From a virus, in IMG/VR virus record IMGVR_UViG_3300027977_001210, positions 1-56,596 of that record: DNA of 56,596 nt. One strand, given 5' to 3'. The position numbers were made by a program, and so were the translations under genes. Of the stretch, positions 9,395-16,799 are shown in pieces. Positions within the stretch are counted from its first letter, which is position 1. Each line of letters begins with the position of its first letter. Under the pieces are notes generated by a model. The model did no database searches. It was not told the origin of the DNA and was given only the letters and a program-made list of their open reading frames with translations.

Positions 9395-10299
9395 TAAAAT
9401 CCACTGTGTGCTCTCAGTTTTTGTTTCTTGTAGCCCTGTGTTAAGAGGGTCGAAAGATCGGGACGGATGTGTCCGGGATGGTCAATAAGGCAGTCTTCCC
9501 GTGAAACACTATAATGTATAACAGGACGAACACCACGCCAGCTATCAATAATCCTTTTAACACGGTCGTCATTTGCTTCAATATATTCTCCTGAGTTAAT
9601 CCAATGATGGTGAATGTCTAGTACTAAGGCACAGTCTTTGGCTAGTTCTAAACTATGATCAATGCCCCAGGTCATTTCGTCGTTTTCAATAGTTAGACAG
9701 TTACGAGCTTCGGGAGTCATCCGTGCCAAAGCACTACGGATACCGCTGGGACCTTGTCGACCTCCAATATGTACATTAATTTTAAAATCTTGGAAAGTTT
9801 TGCCATAGCCCATCCAGCGAGCCATGTCCACATGATATTCAAATTCTTCTATTGATCGATTTACAATATCCGGATTAACGCTAGCCAACACAGTGAACTG
9901 ACCAGGATGAAAACTAAGCCGAACACGATTCTCACGGGCCAGTTGACCCACTCGGCAAAAATTTCTTTCGGCATAGTCCCTAACATCGGGCTGCCGCCAA
10001 AACCACTTCCAACTAGGCTCAGTGTATACAGGCAGTATATCACTTGAGAGTCGTACCATTCTAAGATCTTCATCCAGCGTTCCTACCCTTGCTACCAATT
10101 TGTAGCAGGCTTCTATATTTCGTTTCATCAAATCCCAAAGTCGCTGTTCTGCTTCTTGAGGATGTTCACGCAACCATCTAACTGTGGTAGCGCCTGTATT
10201 TAAGTCACGGTCTTTGGCATTAATCTTCATGCCATTGACTTCTTCAGGATCATTGATCCATTTGCAGGCAAAGCCTAGACGTCCGTGTGTAGTGTTCAT
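9262..10299 (-). CDS. uvdE: UV damage endonuclease (UvdE/UvsE)
   Basis: A 345-residue TIM-barrel DNA repair endonuclease that nicks 5' to UV photoproducts to start excision repair. Metal-binding motifs are visible in order: 'SFHPGQF', 'NVHIGG', 'LTIENDE', 'LDIHHHWIN' and 'IHYSVSRE', matching the UvdE family. Length is normal. It has its own consensus sigma70 promoter just upstream, with the -35 box inside the end of the preceding glycosyltransferase gene. That placement fits early expression to repair phage or host DNA in sunlit water. Marine phages are known to carry this gene. Confidence 0.92.
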   Translation of the reverse strand: MNTTHGRLGFACKWINDPEEVNGMKINAKDRDLNTGATTVRWLREHPQEAEQRLWDLMKRNIEACYKLVARVGTLDEDLRMVRLSSDILPVYTEPSWKWFWRQPDVRDYAERNFCRVGQLARENRVRLSFHPGQFTVLASVNPDIVNRSIEEFEYHVDMARWMGYGKTFQDFKINVHIGGRQGPSGIRSALARMTPEARNCLTIENDEMTWGIDHSLELAKDCALVLDIHHHWINSGEYIEANDDRVKRIIDSWRGVRPVIHYSVSREDCLIDHPGHIRPDLSTLLTQGYKKQKLRAHSGFYWNQKTNEWAITFLNQFDIMCESKGKNLASMELYNQARSYLESN

Positions 10300-10305
10300 A
10301 CTACT

Positions 10306-10334
10306 AGTATAACATCATCACTGCCAGTTGTCAA
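10306..10334 (-). promoter_or_regulatory. Sigma70-type early promoter of uvdE
   Basis: On the minus strand, TTGACA (10329-10334) and TATACT (10306-10311) are separated by exactly 17 bases. The -10 box ends 6 bases before the uvdE ATG at 10299, so the leader is very short. Confidence 0.7.
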
Positions 10335-11118
10335 CTACAAACTTATCTTGGATTACACAGGGATTTGGATCACCGTGAAACACAGCTACTGAACATGCTG
10401 GATCCAAGATAACATCATGGCGCACTGTGGCAAATGTGCGTTTACCATTGTTCATGGTAAGTTCACCACGATTTCGTATTTCCCATTTATAACTCATGAT
10501 CCATTCTTTGGGCCAAAATTTGATAGAACTCTGACACAGTTTCCAAATCCAATCTTGATCTCCCTGCAGTCGCTGGGCGTCTCTGGGATTGAGTTGGAAC
10601 TGAGTCCATATATGACTCTGCGTGCCGTGGTCCCAAGCCATCACAGAGCTATTGAGATATCGCCAAGATGCGTAAAATTTTCTATTGAAATCATGTATGC
10701 CCATAAACTGCCCTGGCATGTAGACTGCGAGTTTGTCTATGTTGGCATGGATAACCACATCCAGATCAAAATATAACACCCGGCCTCTCAGTGGTAGATT
10801 GGGATCAAACATATGAACTTTGTGCCACCAACCTCTGGGATAATTGGCATTGGGTTGCACAATACTGCGAACACCTTCTATAGGATGTTGATCATCTGTA
10901 AGACACACCAGTTCATAAGGCACTGTGATATGCCTTGAGATCATGTTGCGTAATCTTTCTACATATTCACGGCCATACTTGTTGCCAAATCTCACACATA
11001 GAATAGTGATTTTGGTATTGGGATCGAGATTGGCAACTATAGCTGCATATTGATGTGCAGCTTTGGCAGCTTTGGCTTCTCGTTTGATTCTTTTACGTTC
11101 TTCTTTTGACAATTCCAT
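10318..11118 (-). CDS. Glycosyltransferase (GT-A fold, DxD motif)
   Basis: A 266-residue protein. Residues 1-22 form a Lys/Ala/Glu-rich basic helix. The GT-A core begins at 'TKITILCVRFG'. 'RVLYFDLDVVIHANID' around residues 113-128 supplies the DxD (D118-D120) metal/sugar-nucleotide site seen in GT8-like and related transferases. 'GDQDWIW' resembles the downstream acidic motif. It overlaps the end of kdsA by 26 bases, so the two are co-translated. It may glycosylate a surface polysaccharide or a virion protein. Donor and acceptor cannot be read from sequence. Confidence 0.7.
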   Translation of the reverse strand: MELSKEERKRIKREAKAAKAAHQYAAIVANLDPNTKITILCVRFGNKYGREYVERLRNMISRHITVPYELVCLTDDQHPIEGVRSIVQPNANYPRGWWHKVHMFDPNLPLRGRVLYFDLDVVIHANIDKLAVYMPGQFMGIHDFNRKFYASWRYLNSSVMAWDHGTQSHIWTQFQLNPRDAQRLQGDQDWIWKLCQSSIKFWPKEWIMSYKWEIRNRGELTMNNGKRTFATVRHDVILDPACSVAVFHGDPNPCVIQDKFVVDNWQ

Positions 11119-11923
11119 CTATAGCAACCAAGTCTTCTAATAGCTGTTTCAACTGATTCAATGGAATCATATTGGGTCCATCTGACGGAGCTGTATCGGG
11201 ATCTTCGTGTGTTTCTACGAACACTGCTGCGATGCAACCTGTGGCTACAGCAGCTCTCGCCAGGTACGGGACCATGGTCCTATCTCCTCCTGATCGTTGG
11301 CCCAGCCCTCCAGGCTGCTGAACACTATGAGTGGCATCAAAGACCACTGGATAGCCGGTGCCAGCCATAATGGGTAAGCTACGCATATCCACAACAAGAT
11401 TATTATATCCATGAGTATATCCTCTTTCACACAACATGATACGTTCGTTGCCAGTTGATGCTATTTTCTCAGCCACATTTCGCATGTCCTGCGGAGCAAG
11501 AAACTGACCTTTTTTAACATTGATAGCACAACCGGTAGCACCTGCTGCTAATAATAGATCAGTTTGTCTACAGAGAAATGCAGGTATTTGTATGACATCT
11601 ATGCCTGCATCTGCTACTAGCTGTGCCTGATAAGTTTCGTGTATGTCAGTTAATATGGGAATACCAAATTCATGTTTGATGCTGTTGAGGATTTTCAGTC
11701 CCTCGTCAATCCCAATTCCACGCTGTGTACCTAGACTAGATCTATTGGCTTTGTCAAAACTGCTTTTATAGATCAAGTCAATATCTAGATCATCACAGAT
11801 TTCTTTGATGGCACCTGCAGTTTGCTCTGCGTGTGTTTGACTTTCGATCTGGCAAGGGCCAGCGATTAAGAATATTTTGTTTTCGTTGCTGGCAACGATT
11901 CGGTTAATGGCAAATGTATGCAT
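11093..11923 (-). CDS. kdsA: 3-deoxy-8-phosphooctulonate synthase (KDO-8-P synthase)
   Basis: Condenses PEP with arabinose-5-phosphate in the cytoplasm to make KDO-8-phosphate, the precursor of lipopolysaccharide KDO. The family sequence is intact: 'LIAGPCQIES', 'YKSSFDKANRSS', 'ILTDIHE', 'IQIPAFLCRQTDLL', 'NVKKGQFLAP', 'LCERG', 'VFDATHSVQQPGG' and a C-terminal 'VETHEDPDTAPSDGPNM'. Length (276 aa) is normal. The TTG at 11938 is a possible earlier start. I prefer the ATG at 11923, 8 bases after the stop of the upstream small gene. Its neighbours are a glycosyltransferase and queD. It implies a Gram-negative host or phage remodelling of surface sugars. Confidence 0.93.
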   Translation of the reverse strand: MHTFAINRIVASNENKIFLIAGPCQIESQTHAEQTAGAIKEICDDLDIDLIYKSSFDKANRSSLGTQRGIGIDEGLKILNSIKHEFGIPILTDIHETYQAQLVADAGIDVIQIPAFLCRQTDLLLAAGATGCAINVKKGQFLAPQDMRNVAEKIASTGNERIMLCERGYTHGYNNLVVDMRSLPIMAGTGYPVVFDATHSVQQPGGLGQRSGGDRTMVPYLARAAVATGCIAAVFVETHEDPDTAPSDGPNMIPLNQLKQLLEDLVAIDGIVKRRT

Positions 11924-11931
11924 AAAACTAT

Positions 11932-12090
11932 TTACCAATGTTTTATCACCCCAGCTATAATAAATGTATTGGTTATAAAATATCCCACCACTATTAGGGT
12001 GCGGATCAAGGCCACTCGATCAGCTTCCTGATCGGTAGCACCTGATTTTTCACCTAGGGCTTTGGCCCATAACCGCCAAAGTCGTTTCAT
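11932..12090 (-). CDS. Small single-span membrane protein (52 aa)
   Basis: Reading the minus strand from ATG at 12090 gives a 52-residue protein. It has a basic N-terminus ('MKRLWRLWAKALGEKSG'), an acidic linker ('DQEADRVA'), and one hydrophobic segment of about 20 residues ('IVVGYFITNTFIIAGVI') ending 'KHW'. The start overlaps the queD stop by one base (TAATG), and kdsA follows 8 bases after the stop. The layout is that of an inner-membrane peptide with N-in or N-out topology undetermined. From memory, similar Trp/Lys-rich small membrane proteins occur in cyanophages; function unknown. Confidence 0.7.
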   Translation of the reverse strand: MKRLWRLWAKALGEKSGATDQEADRVALIRTLIVVGYFITNTFIIAGVIKHW

Positions 12091-12614
12091 TAGCCTTCAT
12101 AAGTTGCCGAGTTACCAGCATGTTCGAATACTTCTACGGAACGAAGTCGAACACCTAGCCCAACTGGATACCGTGCTTCAAAAATATGCCCACCTGGATG
12201 TGTCCACCCACGTCCTTCCTGATAAGCTTCTAGTATTTCGTTCATTGTGCGATATGCTAGTTCAGCAAATTTTTCACAGCCCACAGCTTCTACAACACGT
12301 AGATCTACTATACCACCGTCGGCCTGTTTGCCCAGCTCAGCCATTTGCTTGAAAAGATTTAAATGGGGATCGTCTGATCCCACACATAGCGTATGGTCAA
12401 ACTGCCATTCACTCCATTCTTTAAATGCTTTGAGTCCGCCAAAGTCCATGACCCAGTTACGGTCATCTAAGGTTTCAGATTCAAAGATCAGTTTGATGCC
12501 AATGGAATAACCATGTAGCAGTGAACAATGACTATGAGTTGATCGCCATTGTCTAAAACAGCATGACAGACCTCTGTCGTTGCCGTAGGTTTTTGTTGAA
12601 AGATATTTCGCCAT
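12090..12614 (-). CDS. queD: 6-carboxytetrahydropterin synthase-like protein (QueD family)
   Basis: A 174-residue member of the PTPS/QueD family. In the 7-deazaguanine pathway it converts dihydroneopterin triphosphate to 6-carboxytetrahydropterin. Visible motifs: H27-S-H-C30, 'LLHGYS' (H34), 'VMDFGGLK' (residues 55-62), 'FDHTLC' (72-77) and 'VEVFEHAG' near the end. The usual second His of 'HGH' is Tyr36, a departure I also remember from phage homologues. The ATG at 12614 is chosen because AGGAGG lies 6 bases upstream; the longer frame from 12632 would bury that site. Phage copies commonly serve DNA base modification or host tRNA queuosine. No QueE or FolE is obvious here. Confidence 0.85.
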   Translation of the reverse strand: MAKYLSTKTYGNDRGLSCCFRQWRSTHSHCSLLHGYSIGIKLIFESETLDDRNWVMDFGGLKAFKEWSEWQFDHTLCVGSDDPHLNLFKQMAELGKQADGGIVDLRVVEAVGCEKFAELAYRTMNEILEAYQEGRGWTHPGGHIFEARYPVGLGVRLRSVEVFEHAGNSATYEG

Positions 12615-12620
12615 CTCTTG

Positions 12621-12626
12621 CCTCCT
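12621..12626 (-). promoter_or_regulatory. Ribosome binding site fixing the queD start
   Basis: AGGAGG on the minus strand, 6 bases before the ATG at 12614. It lies inside the longer reading frame that begins at 12632, so it argues for the shorter protein. Confidence 0.8.
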
Positions 12627-12715
12627 GTGCATAAAGCGAGTAAGTTTGACGACATGCAGAGTTTATAAAGCGGGATGAATGACGTAAAAGTCCGCTGTGC
12701 CTGTGTGTATGATTT

Positions 12716-12744
12716 ATTATACTATCAACGTATTTATAAAGCAA
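12716..12744 (-). promoter_or_regulatory. Overlapping late and early promoter elements upstream of queD
   Basis: A perfect T4-type late element TATAAATA lies at 12731-12738 on the minus strand. Overlapping it, TTGCTT (12739-12744) and TATAAT (12716-12721) are 17 bases apart, a sigma70-like pair with a weak -35. The queD-kdsA-glycosyltransferase unit may therefore be expressed both early and late. Confidence 0.55.
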
Positions 12745-13327
12745 CAAATTCCACATTATTTTTCTGCCATTCTGTAGGCATCTTCCAATCTCTGTGATTT
12801 CTTATTATGAATTTTTGATCGGGATAATACATGAACACATGATTGATTTGATAGATCCAATAACTATAATCTATGGCCTGCGACCCAGCCTGTGCATAAT
12901 TTTTTGTGCCTTTGTAGATATTATTCACAGCAGAGCTAATAGGATATAGATCAAAACCAATAAGTTCTATCTCTGTGAATTCTAACTGGGCCGCCAACAG
13001 CACAGCATATCCTCCACTGCCCCAATGATCGGGATCGTCCTTTTTGTGCTCTCCTTTATAGGGCAGGTCAGGCAAGACTTTTATGTTTTTGTGTTTACGT
13101 ATTTTTCTAAAGTAATGAAACCATGAAGGTCTCACATAGATCAACGTGTTTTTGGTCTGAAAATTTTCTACAGCTTCATCACCCATTCGCCTATCGCAGC
13201 AGACTAAATGATCAACAGTGATATCTCTGTGAATTGCGTTGCAGCCAATCACGGTGTCTGCGATTAATGAGCTTAGGACTATGGCTCTACGGCTTTCGCC
13301 GTTGCCGAGTACCACAGCCCGAGACAT
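12734..13327 (-). CDS. MptE/DUF115-like Rossmann-type protein
   Basis: A 197-residue protein. It starts 'SRAVVLGNGESRR', then 'VIGCNAIHRDITVDHLVCCDRRM'. Later it has a 'GSGGYAVLLAAQL..TEIELIGFDLY' segment. This order (LGNGxS, gcNaihr, D-R, G..A..LA, LIGFD) resembles the DUF115/MptE-like family, which includes pterin diphosphokinases and sialyl- or other transferase-like proteins. No substrate can be assigned. Its start overlaps the preceding structural gene's stop by one base. It sits directly upstream of the queD promoter region, so a pterin link is possible but unproven. Confidence 0.5.
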   Translation of the reverse strand: MSRAVVLGNGESRRAIVLSSLIADTVIGCNAIHRDITVDHLVCCDRRMGDEAVENFQTKNTLIYVRPSWFHYFRKIRKHKNIKVLPDLPYKGEHKKDDPDHWGSGGYAVLLAAQLEFTEIELIGFDLYPISSAVNNIYKGTKNYAQAGSQAIDYSYWIYQINHVFMYYPDQKFIIRNHRDWKMPTEWQKNNVEFVAL

Positions 13328-14160
13328 TACTCAATTCTTCCGAATCCGTTCCAAAGACCAGGACTGCCTTCAACCACGCATACCCAACCTACAAATCTGC
13401 CAGCGGCTGGTTGGTTATTCCAGACAATATCTCCAACAGTATAATGACCAGAAGTTGGAAAATTATTATCGCTGAGATGTATTTTGTTATTAAATTTAAT
13501 TGAACCATTTACATGTAATGCAGCTCGTGGATCGGGATTGTTAACATTGATTCCTAATGTTCCTAGTATTGTTACTTTATTAACAGTGCTGCCTAGGGTA
13601 ATATTACCACCAGCTTCAATAGAAATCCTTGGAGTGTTATCAGTTACGATATCTAGATTATGACTGGCAAATGTACCAATAAATCCCTTTACACCATTCG
13701 TTGTGCCTAGGATTATTTCCACTCCGTCCTCAGCAATACTGAGAGCAGCATTGGGATTTTCGATACCAATACCTAACCTATTGGTATTACTATCATAAAC
13801 TATGTATTGGTCAATTCTCATACTGCCATCTACTATCAATCCTTTGAGGTGACCAACTTCACGTAAATTGCTTTTGGTAACAGTAGCACCCAGTTCTTTT
13901 TCGTCCAGCAGTTTTATATTATTAACTGATATGTGTTTGCCTTTGGCCAAATCAATGTTTTCAGATATAAAGAACCTATCCGGTTTGGAAGCAAATAAGA
14001 ATTGTTTATTATGTCCTTGACCTGACCAAAGGATTCCCTTGCCATCAATATCACCTTTTATGATGATAAATGGCACTTCAGCTACATTGACATCTTGGCC
14101 AGATTCTAACACTTCTTTAAATGAAGCTAAAAGGGTATCTATAGACTGTTGAGTAGGCAT
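13327..14160 (-). CDS. Phage virion structural protein, fibre-like
   Basis: A 277-residue protein. A helical N-terminus ('SIDTLLASFKEVLESGQDV') is followed by beta-rich repeats of the type 'RLGIGIENPNAALSIAEDG', 'KVTILGTLGINVNNPDPRAALHV' and 'GSIKFNNKIHLSDN'. These are common in phage tail-fibre and bacterial surface shaft proteins. The C-terminus ends with a compact 'VGDIVWNNQPAAGRFVGWVCV' domain. An ATAAATA late element lies 55 bases upstream, consistent with virion expression. The exact position in the particle is unknown. Confidence 0.65.
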   Translation of the reverse strand: MPTQQSIDTLLASFKEVLESGQDVNVAEVPFIIIKGDIDGKGILWSGQGHNKQFLFASKPDRFFISENIDLAKGKHISVNNIKLLDEKELGATVTKSNLREVGHLKGLIVDGSMRIDQYIVYDSNTNRLGIGIENPNAALSIAEDGVEIILGTTNGVKGFIGTFASHNLDIVTDNTPRISIEAGGNITLGSTVNKVTILGTLGINVNNPDPRAALHVNGSIKFNNKIHLSDNNFPTSGHYTVGDIVWNNQPAAGRFVGWVCVVEGSPGLWNGFGRIE

Positions 14161-14215
14161 TTACGGGTTTCCATTTTTTCACAATCAAAATACTACAAGA
14201 TTGCATATCGTATTG

Positions 14216-14222
14216 TATTTAT
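14216..14222 (-). promoter_or_regulatory. T4-type late promoter ATAAATA
   Basis: Minus-strand ATAAATA, 55 bases upstream of the structural gene starting at 14160 and immediately downstream of a terminator for the previous unit. Confidence 0.6.
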
Positions 14223-14227
14223 CATTC

Positions 14228-14257
14228 AAAAAAAAAACAGGCCGAAGCCTGCTTTTT
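14228..14257 (-). terminator. Rho-independent terminator with TTCG loop
   Basis: On the minus strand, CAGGC-TTCG-GCCTG is followed by an uninterrupted run of ten T residues. It closes the transcription unit that ends with the gene at 14275. Confidence 0.85.
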
Positions 14258-14274
14258 ACTGAGAATTTACTTTG

Positions 14275-15450
14275 TTATTGTACTCGTAACAACACAATAT
14301 CCTCGTTGAACCTGCCGTTGAGTTTGATATCTACGGCTTTGATATCGTCTAAGAACTTGCGTAGCTGCACTTTGCCTGCAGCCTTGAACTCTTTGAGCTG
14401 TTCTTCCGGCTTGCGCAGAGTTTTCTGCACACTTTTTATTGGATCAAATCCAATAACTGTGGTGCCTTTGACTCCAAGATCGTTGAATTCAGCAGCCACA
14501 TACTTGCCCAATTTACGTGACTTGACATTGTAGATCCACAGTTCCTTGACTCCGATGATATCTTGTGGGTTGATAGACACCAATTTAAGTTTTTCGTCCT
14601 GCTTGAGATACTTCATCTTGGCCACAACTTTGGCCTTGTCGGTGGGCTTCTTGGCACGAGGCTTTTTATTCACCTTGGCTTCTTGTGCCAGCATATCGCA
14701 GGCTGCAAGGATTTCGCTGTAGAACAGCGTGATCTTTTTTAGGTCGGCCTTGCTCAAATGACTGTAGCCCTCTTTCAACTGTTCGTCTTTGGTAGTGGCT
14801 GCTTCTACCAATTCGTCGTAGGTTCGACTGTATAGTGTTTTGATAATGCGAGCGTGAGCAGCCTTGGCCTGACGACCACGTAGTAGATTTAGAAGTTTAA
14901 ACGCTCTCGGATCAAAAGATTCTGGATCTGTTTGAAACGATTCAATGGCATCTTCAATTTCCTCAGTCATTCCGTATGCAACATCACGCAGTCGTTCTTG
15001 AATGCTAGGAGTATACACTGCGGATTTGATTTCTACTGCACCTTCTTCAAGTTCAACCTCGTCGTGTTTGCCCTCGTCAATGATCTTAGCAATACTCTTG
15101 CTTAACCATTCTGCAGTGTTACGGCCTTCATTGAAGTCTGCTCTCACTGCAGGCATGCCTCTAAGTAGATTGGCAGCAATGGCACCTACAGTTGCGCCGC
15201 AACGATTGTCTTTGGTATCTTTGAATGCTTTGATAACATCTTTTGGATAGCCTTGATCGCTCATCCAATTAATAACTTTGGGTTTGAGTTCTTTGGCGCT
15301 GGCTTCCAAACGATAATAACTCATGGCCATCCGGAAGTGTCGACTAAATTGATCAGCAGTAAACGTTTCGTGATCGTCCCATTTTGGACTTAGATCACGT
15401 CCTTTGTTTTGGCGAATAGCGATGCTGGCTTTTTTCAGTTTGGTTACCAT
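14275..15450 (-). CDS. Conserved-looking phage protein, unknown function (391 aa)
   Basis: A 391-residue, Lys/Ala/Glu-rich, mostly helical cytoplasmic protein. Notable segments are an N-terminal 'SPKWDDHETFTADQFSRHFR' block, a basic linker 'VNKKPRAKKPTDKAK' near the middle, and a C-terminal domain beginning 'LVSINPQDIIGVKELWIYN'. I see no catalytic motif and do not recognise a named family. It is transcribed from a perfect sigma70 promoter and ends in a strong terminator, so it is a single-gene early unit, probably acting on host takeover or DNA. Codon use matches the neighbouring phage genes. Confidence 0.7.
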   Translation of the reverse strand: MVTKLKKASIAIRQNKGRDLSPKWDDHETFTADQFSRHFRMAMSYYRLEASAKELKPKVINWMSDQGYPKDVIKAFKDTKDNRCGATVGAIAANLLRGMPAVRADFNEGRNTAEWLSKSIAKIIDEGKHDEVELEEGAVEIKSAVYTPSIQERLRDVAYGMTEEIEDAIESFQTDPESFDPRAFKLLNLLRGRQAKAAHARIIKTLYSRTYDELVEAATTKDEQLKEGYSHLSKADLKKITLFYSEILAACDMLAQEAKVNKKPRAKKPTDKAKVVAKMKYLKQDEKLKLVSINPQDIIGVKELWIYNVKSRKLGKYVAAEFNDLGVKGTTVIGFDPIKSVQKTLRKPEEQLKEFKAAGKVQLRKFLDDIKAVDIKLNGRFNEDIVLLRVQ

Positions 15451-15481
15451 TTAGTCACTCCTGTTGTTAAACAATACATAT

Positions 15482-15510
15482 ATTATAGCACCAAACTGTG
15501 CATTTGTCAA
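15482..15510 (-). promoter_or_regulatory. Perfect-consensus sigma70 promoter
   Basis: Minus-strand TTGACA (15505-15510), a 17-base spacer, and TATAAT (15482-15487). It reads toward the gene starting at 15450; an AGGAG site precedes that ATG. The -35 overlaps the 3' end of the gene at 15507. Confidence 0.85.
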
Positions 15511-15701
15511 CCATGTCCAAACCGCTTGATTTCATGCAGGTCGCCATTTTCATCTTCTTGGTACACAATGGCTTCTATAACGCCCAATCCAAGATTGGCT
15601 TCTGCTATTTCTAACGCTTCTTTCCTACTGCTGGTGGTTTCTACCAATTCTTCGTGACCAGCTTCATCCACTGCCCAAACTTCGTATAGTTCAAAGTTCA
15701 T
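15507..15701 (-). CDS. Small acidic protein, unknown
   Basis: A 64-residue protein, 'MNFELYEVWAVDEAGHEELV...', with beta-alpha-beta character and a central helix 'SRKEALEIAEANLG'. It is acidic overall and shows no catalytic or metal motif. A GGAG ribosome site precedes the ATG. It follows the 15720 gene by 18 bases, in the same direction. It resembles small early phage proteins in size and context, but I cannot assign a function. Confidence 0.65.
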   Translation of the reverse strand: MNFELYEVWAVDEAGHEELVETTSSRKEALEIAEANLGLGVIEAIVYQEDENGDLHEIKRFGHG

Positions 15702-15719
15702 GATACTAACACAATCTCC

Positions 15720-16271
15720 TTAAGTAAATTTTTCCCAATCTCCACCAGGCACTATGGCCCAGCCAAGCTGTTGGAGATCATTCCGGATCTCGTCGGTGAT
15801 GCAACCTTCTGGTACATATCCTTTAACATTATCAGGATCGCCGTTGCCCAATCCTTCGCCAATACCTGAGCAGTACCAATCTATATAGTCACCCTTAGCC
15901 TGCATGTCAGCTACAATACCGCCAGCACTTCTCCATGAGGCATGCCAGAAATCTCTGTCCGGGTCTTGTCTAAGAATAGGAACAACTTCTAATTTGATAA
16001 AGTCATTGTTGCATATGGCTGCATAGAGATTTTGAGCATAACCATCACTGGCCTTGGCCTTGTCACAGATCCATGCGGTACTGCGAAGATCATATTGCAT
16101 GTTGTTCTTTTGCCAAGCAGGATCTACAAGATTAGCTTCATCTTGCTGTTTCCAGGTTTTGTACATTTCAATATATTCTTCAAGAGGTTCTAACCCCTGC
16201 TCTTGTCGGCGCTTGATATATCCTTCCTTTTGAAAGGTGTGCCGTTCAGGACTGCTTGAAATTTTTGACAT
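15720..16271 (-). CDS. Unknown phage protein (183 aa)
   Basis: A 183-residue protein. The N-terminus is charged and helical ('RHTFQKEGYIKRRQEQGLEPLEEYIEMYKTW'). The middle is Trp/Asp-rich ('DPDRDFWHASWRSAGGIVADM'), and 'GDYIDWYCSGIGEGLGNGD' follows. I recognise no family. It overlaps the upstream gene by 26 bases and belongs to an early-type operon of small phage genes. A Cys and several Trp/His residues are present without a recognisable cluster pattern. Confidence 0.65.
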   Translation of the reverse strand: MSKISSSPERHTFQKEGYIKRRQEQGLEPLEEYIEMYKTWKQQDEANLVDPAWQKNNMQYDLRSTAWICDKAKASDGYAQNLYAAICNNDFIKLEVVPILRQDPDRDFWHASWRSAGGIVADMQAKGDYIDWYCSGIGEGLGNGDPDNVKGYVPEGCITDEIRNDLQQLGWAIVPGGDWEKFT

Positions 16272-16611
16272 CTTGTATTGCTTTCTTTAGTATTTCTGCA
16301 TAGTTCAAAGCCTGTTGTTCAGTCATAATGATATTGGCTTCATGCTCGACATAGCCTTTTGTAAGCAGAATCCAAATGGTCTGCCAACGATTTAGACTCC
16401 ACCATTTGGATTTTTGTGTGGTATAGGTAGTGACAGTCACACGATGGTCATCTGCTTCGACCCAAACATTGTGATCGTGATCGGCGTCGTGACATTCACA
16501 GACCACCTGATAGGTGATAGCATTTCCCCAACTGTGGCGTTTAAGTACGCCTTCTGCAGGAGTCTGTGGTTCAGGTCCCGTCGAAGGTTTTGACTTCATT
16601 TCTTCTTTCAT
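16246..16611 (-). CDS. Unknown phage protein (121 aa)
   Basis: A 121-residue protein with an unstructured N-terminus ('KPSTGPEPQTPAEG') and a beta-rich core ('YQVVCECHDADHDHNVWVEADDHRVTVTTYTTQ'). It ends with a helix ('TEQQALNYAEILKKAIQDV'). The His/Asp/Cys-rich 'CECHDADHDH' could bind a metal, but this is only suggestive. An internal ATG at 16599 is an alternative start. It overlaps both neighbours, consistent with translational coupling. No family recognised. Confidence 0.6.
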   Translation of the reverse strand: MKEEMKSKPSTGPEPQTPAEGVLKRHSWGNAITYQVVCECHDADHDHNVWVEADDHRVTVTTYTTQKSKWWSLNRWQTIWILLTKGYVEHEANIIMTEQQALNYAEILKKAIQDVKNFKQS

Positions 16612-16798
16612 ATATGCTTTTTACCATGCGTTGATAATCTTCTTCTGGTAACACAGTTCTATACATGCTGAGGGCCTGTGTGACCATGATACCGGCTATT
16701 TCTATATCTTTATAGTCTTCCAACATCACAGCAGTAAACTGTAGATACTTGGCATATAAATCTTCAATACAGTGTGGGTTGTTATCTGATATGCTCAT
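16571..16798 (-). CDS. Small helical protein, unknown
   Basis: From the ATG at 16798 this is a 75-residue protein, predicted all-helical ('IEDLYAKYLQFTAVMLEDYKD', 'EDYQRMVKSIYERRNEVKTF'). The longer frame begins with a GTG at 16819 inside the upstream gene. The ATG at 16798 is preferred: it follows the upstream stop directly and has a TTGGA-like site. No motif or family recognised. It overlaps the next gene by about 41 bases if that gene uses its first start. Confidence 0.6.
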   Translation of the reverse strand: MSISDNNPHCIEDLYAKYLQFTAVMLEDYKDIEIAGIMVTQALSMYRTVLPEEDYQRMVKSIYERRNEVKTFDGT

Positions 16799-16799
16799 A

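Noticed and set aside
12062-12510. Plus-strand frames opposite queD and the small membrane protein
   Set aside because: queD has strong family motifs and an AGGAGG site on the minus strand, so the opposite frames are shadows.
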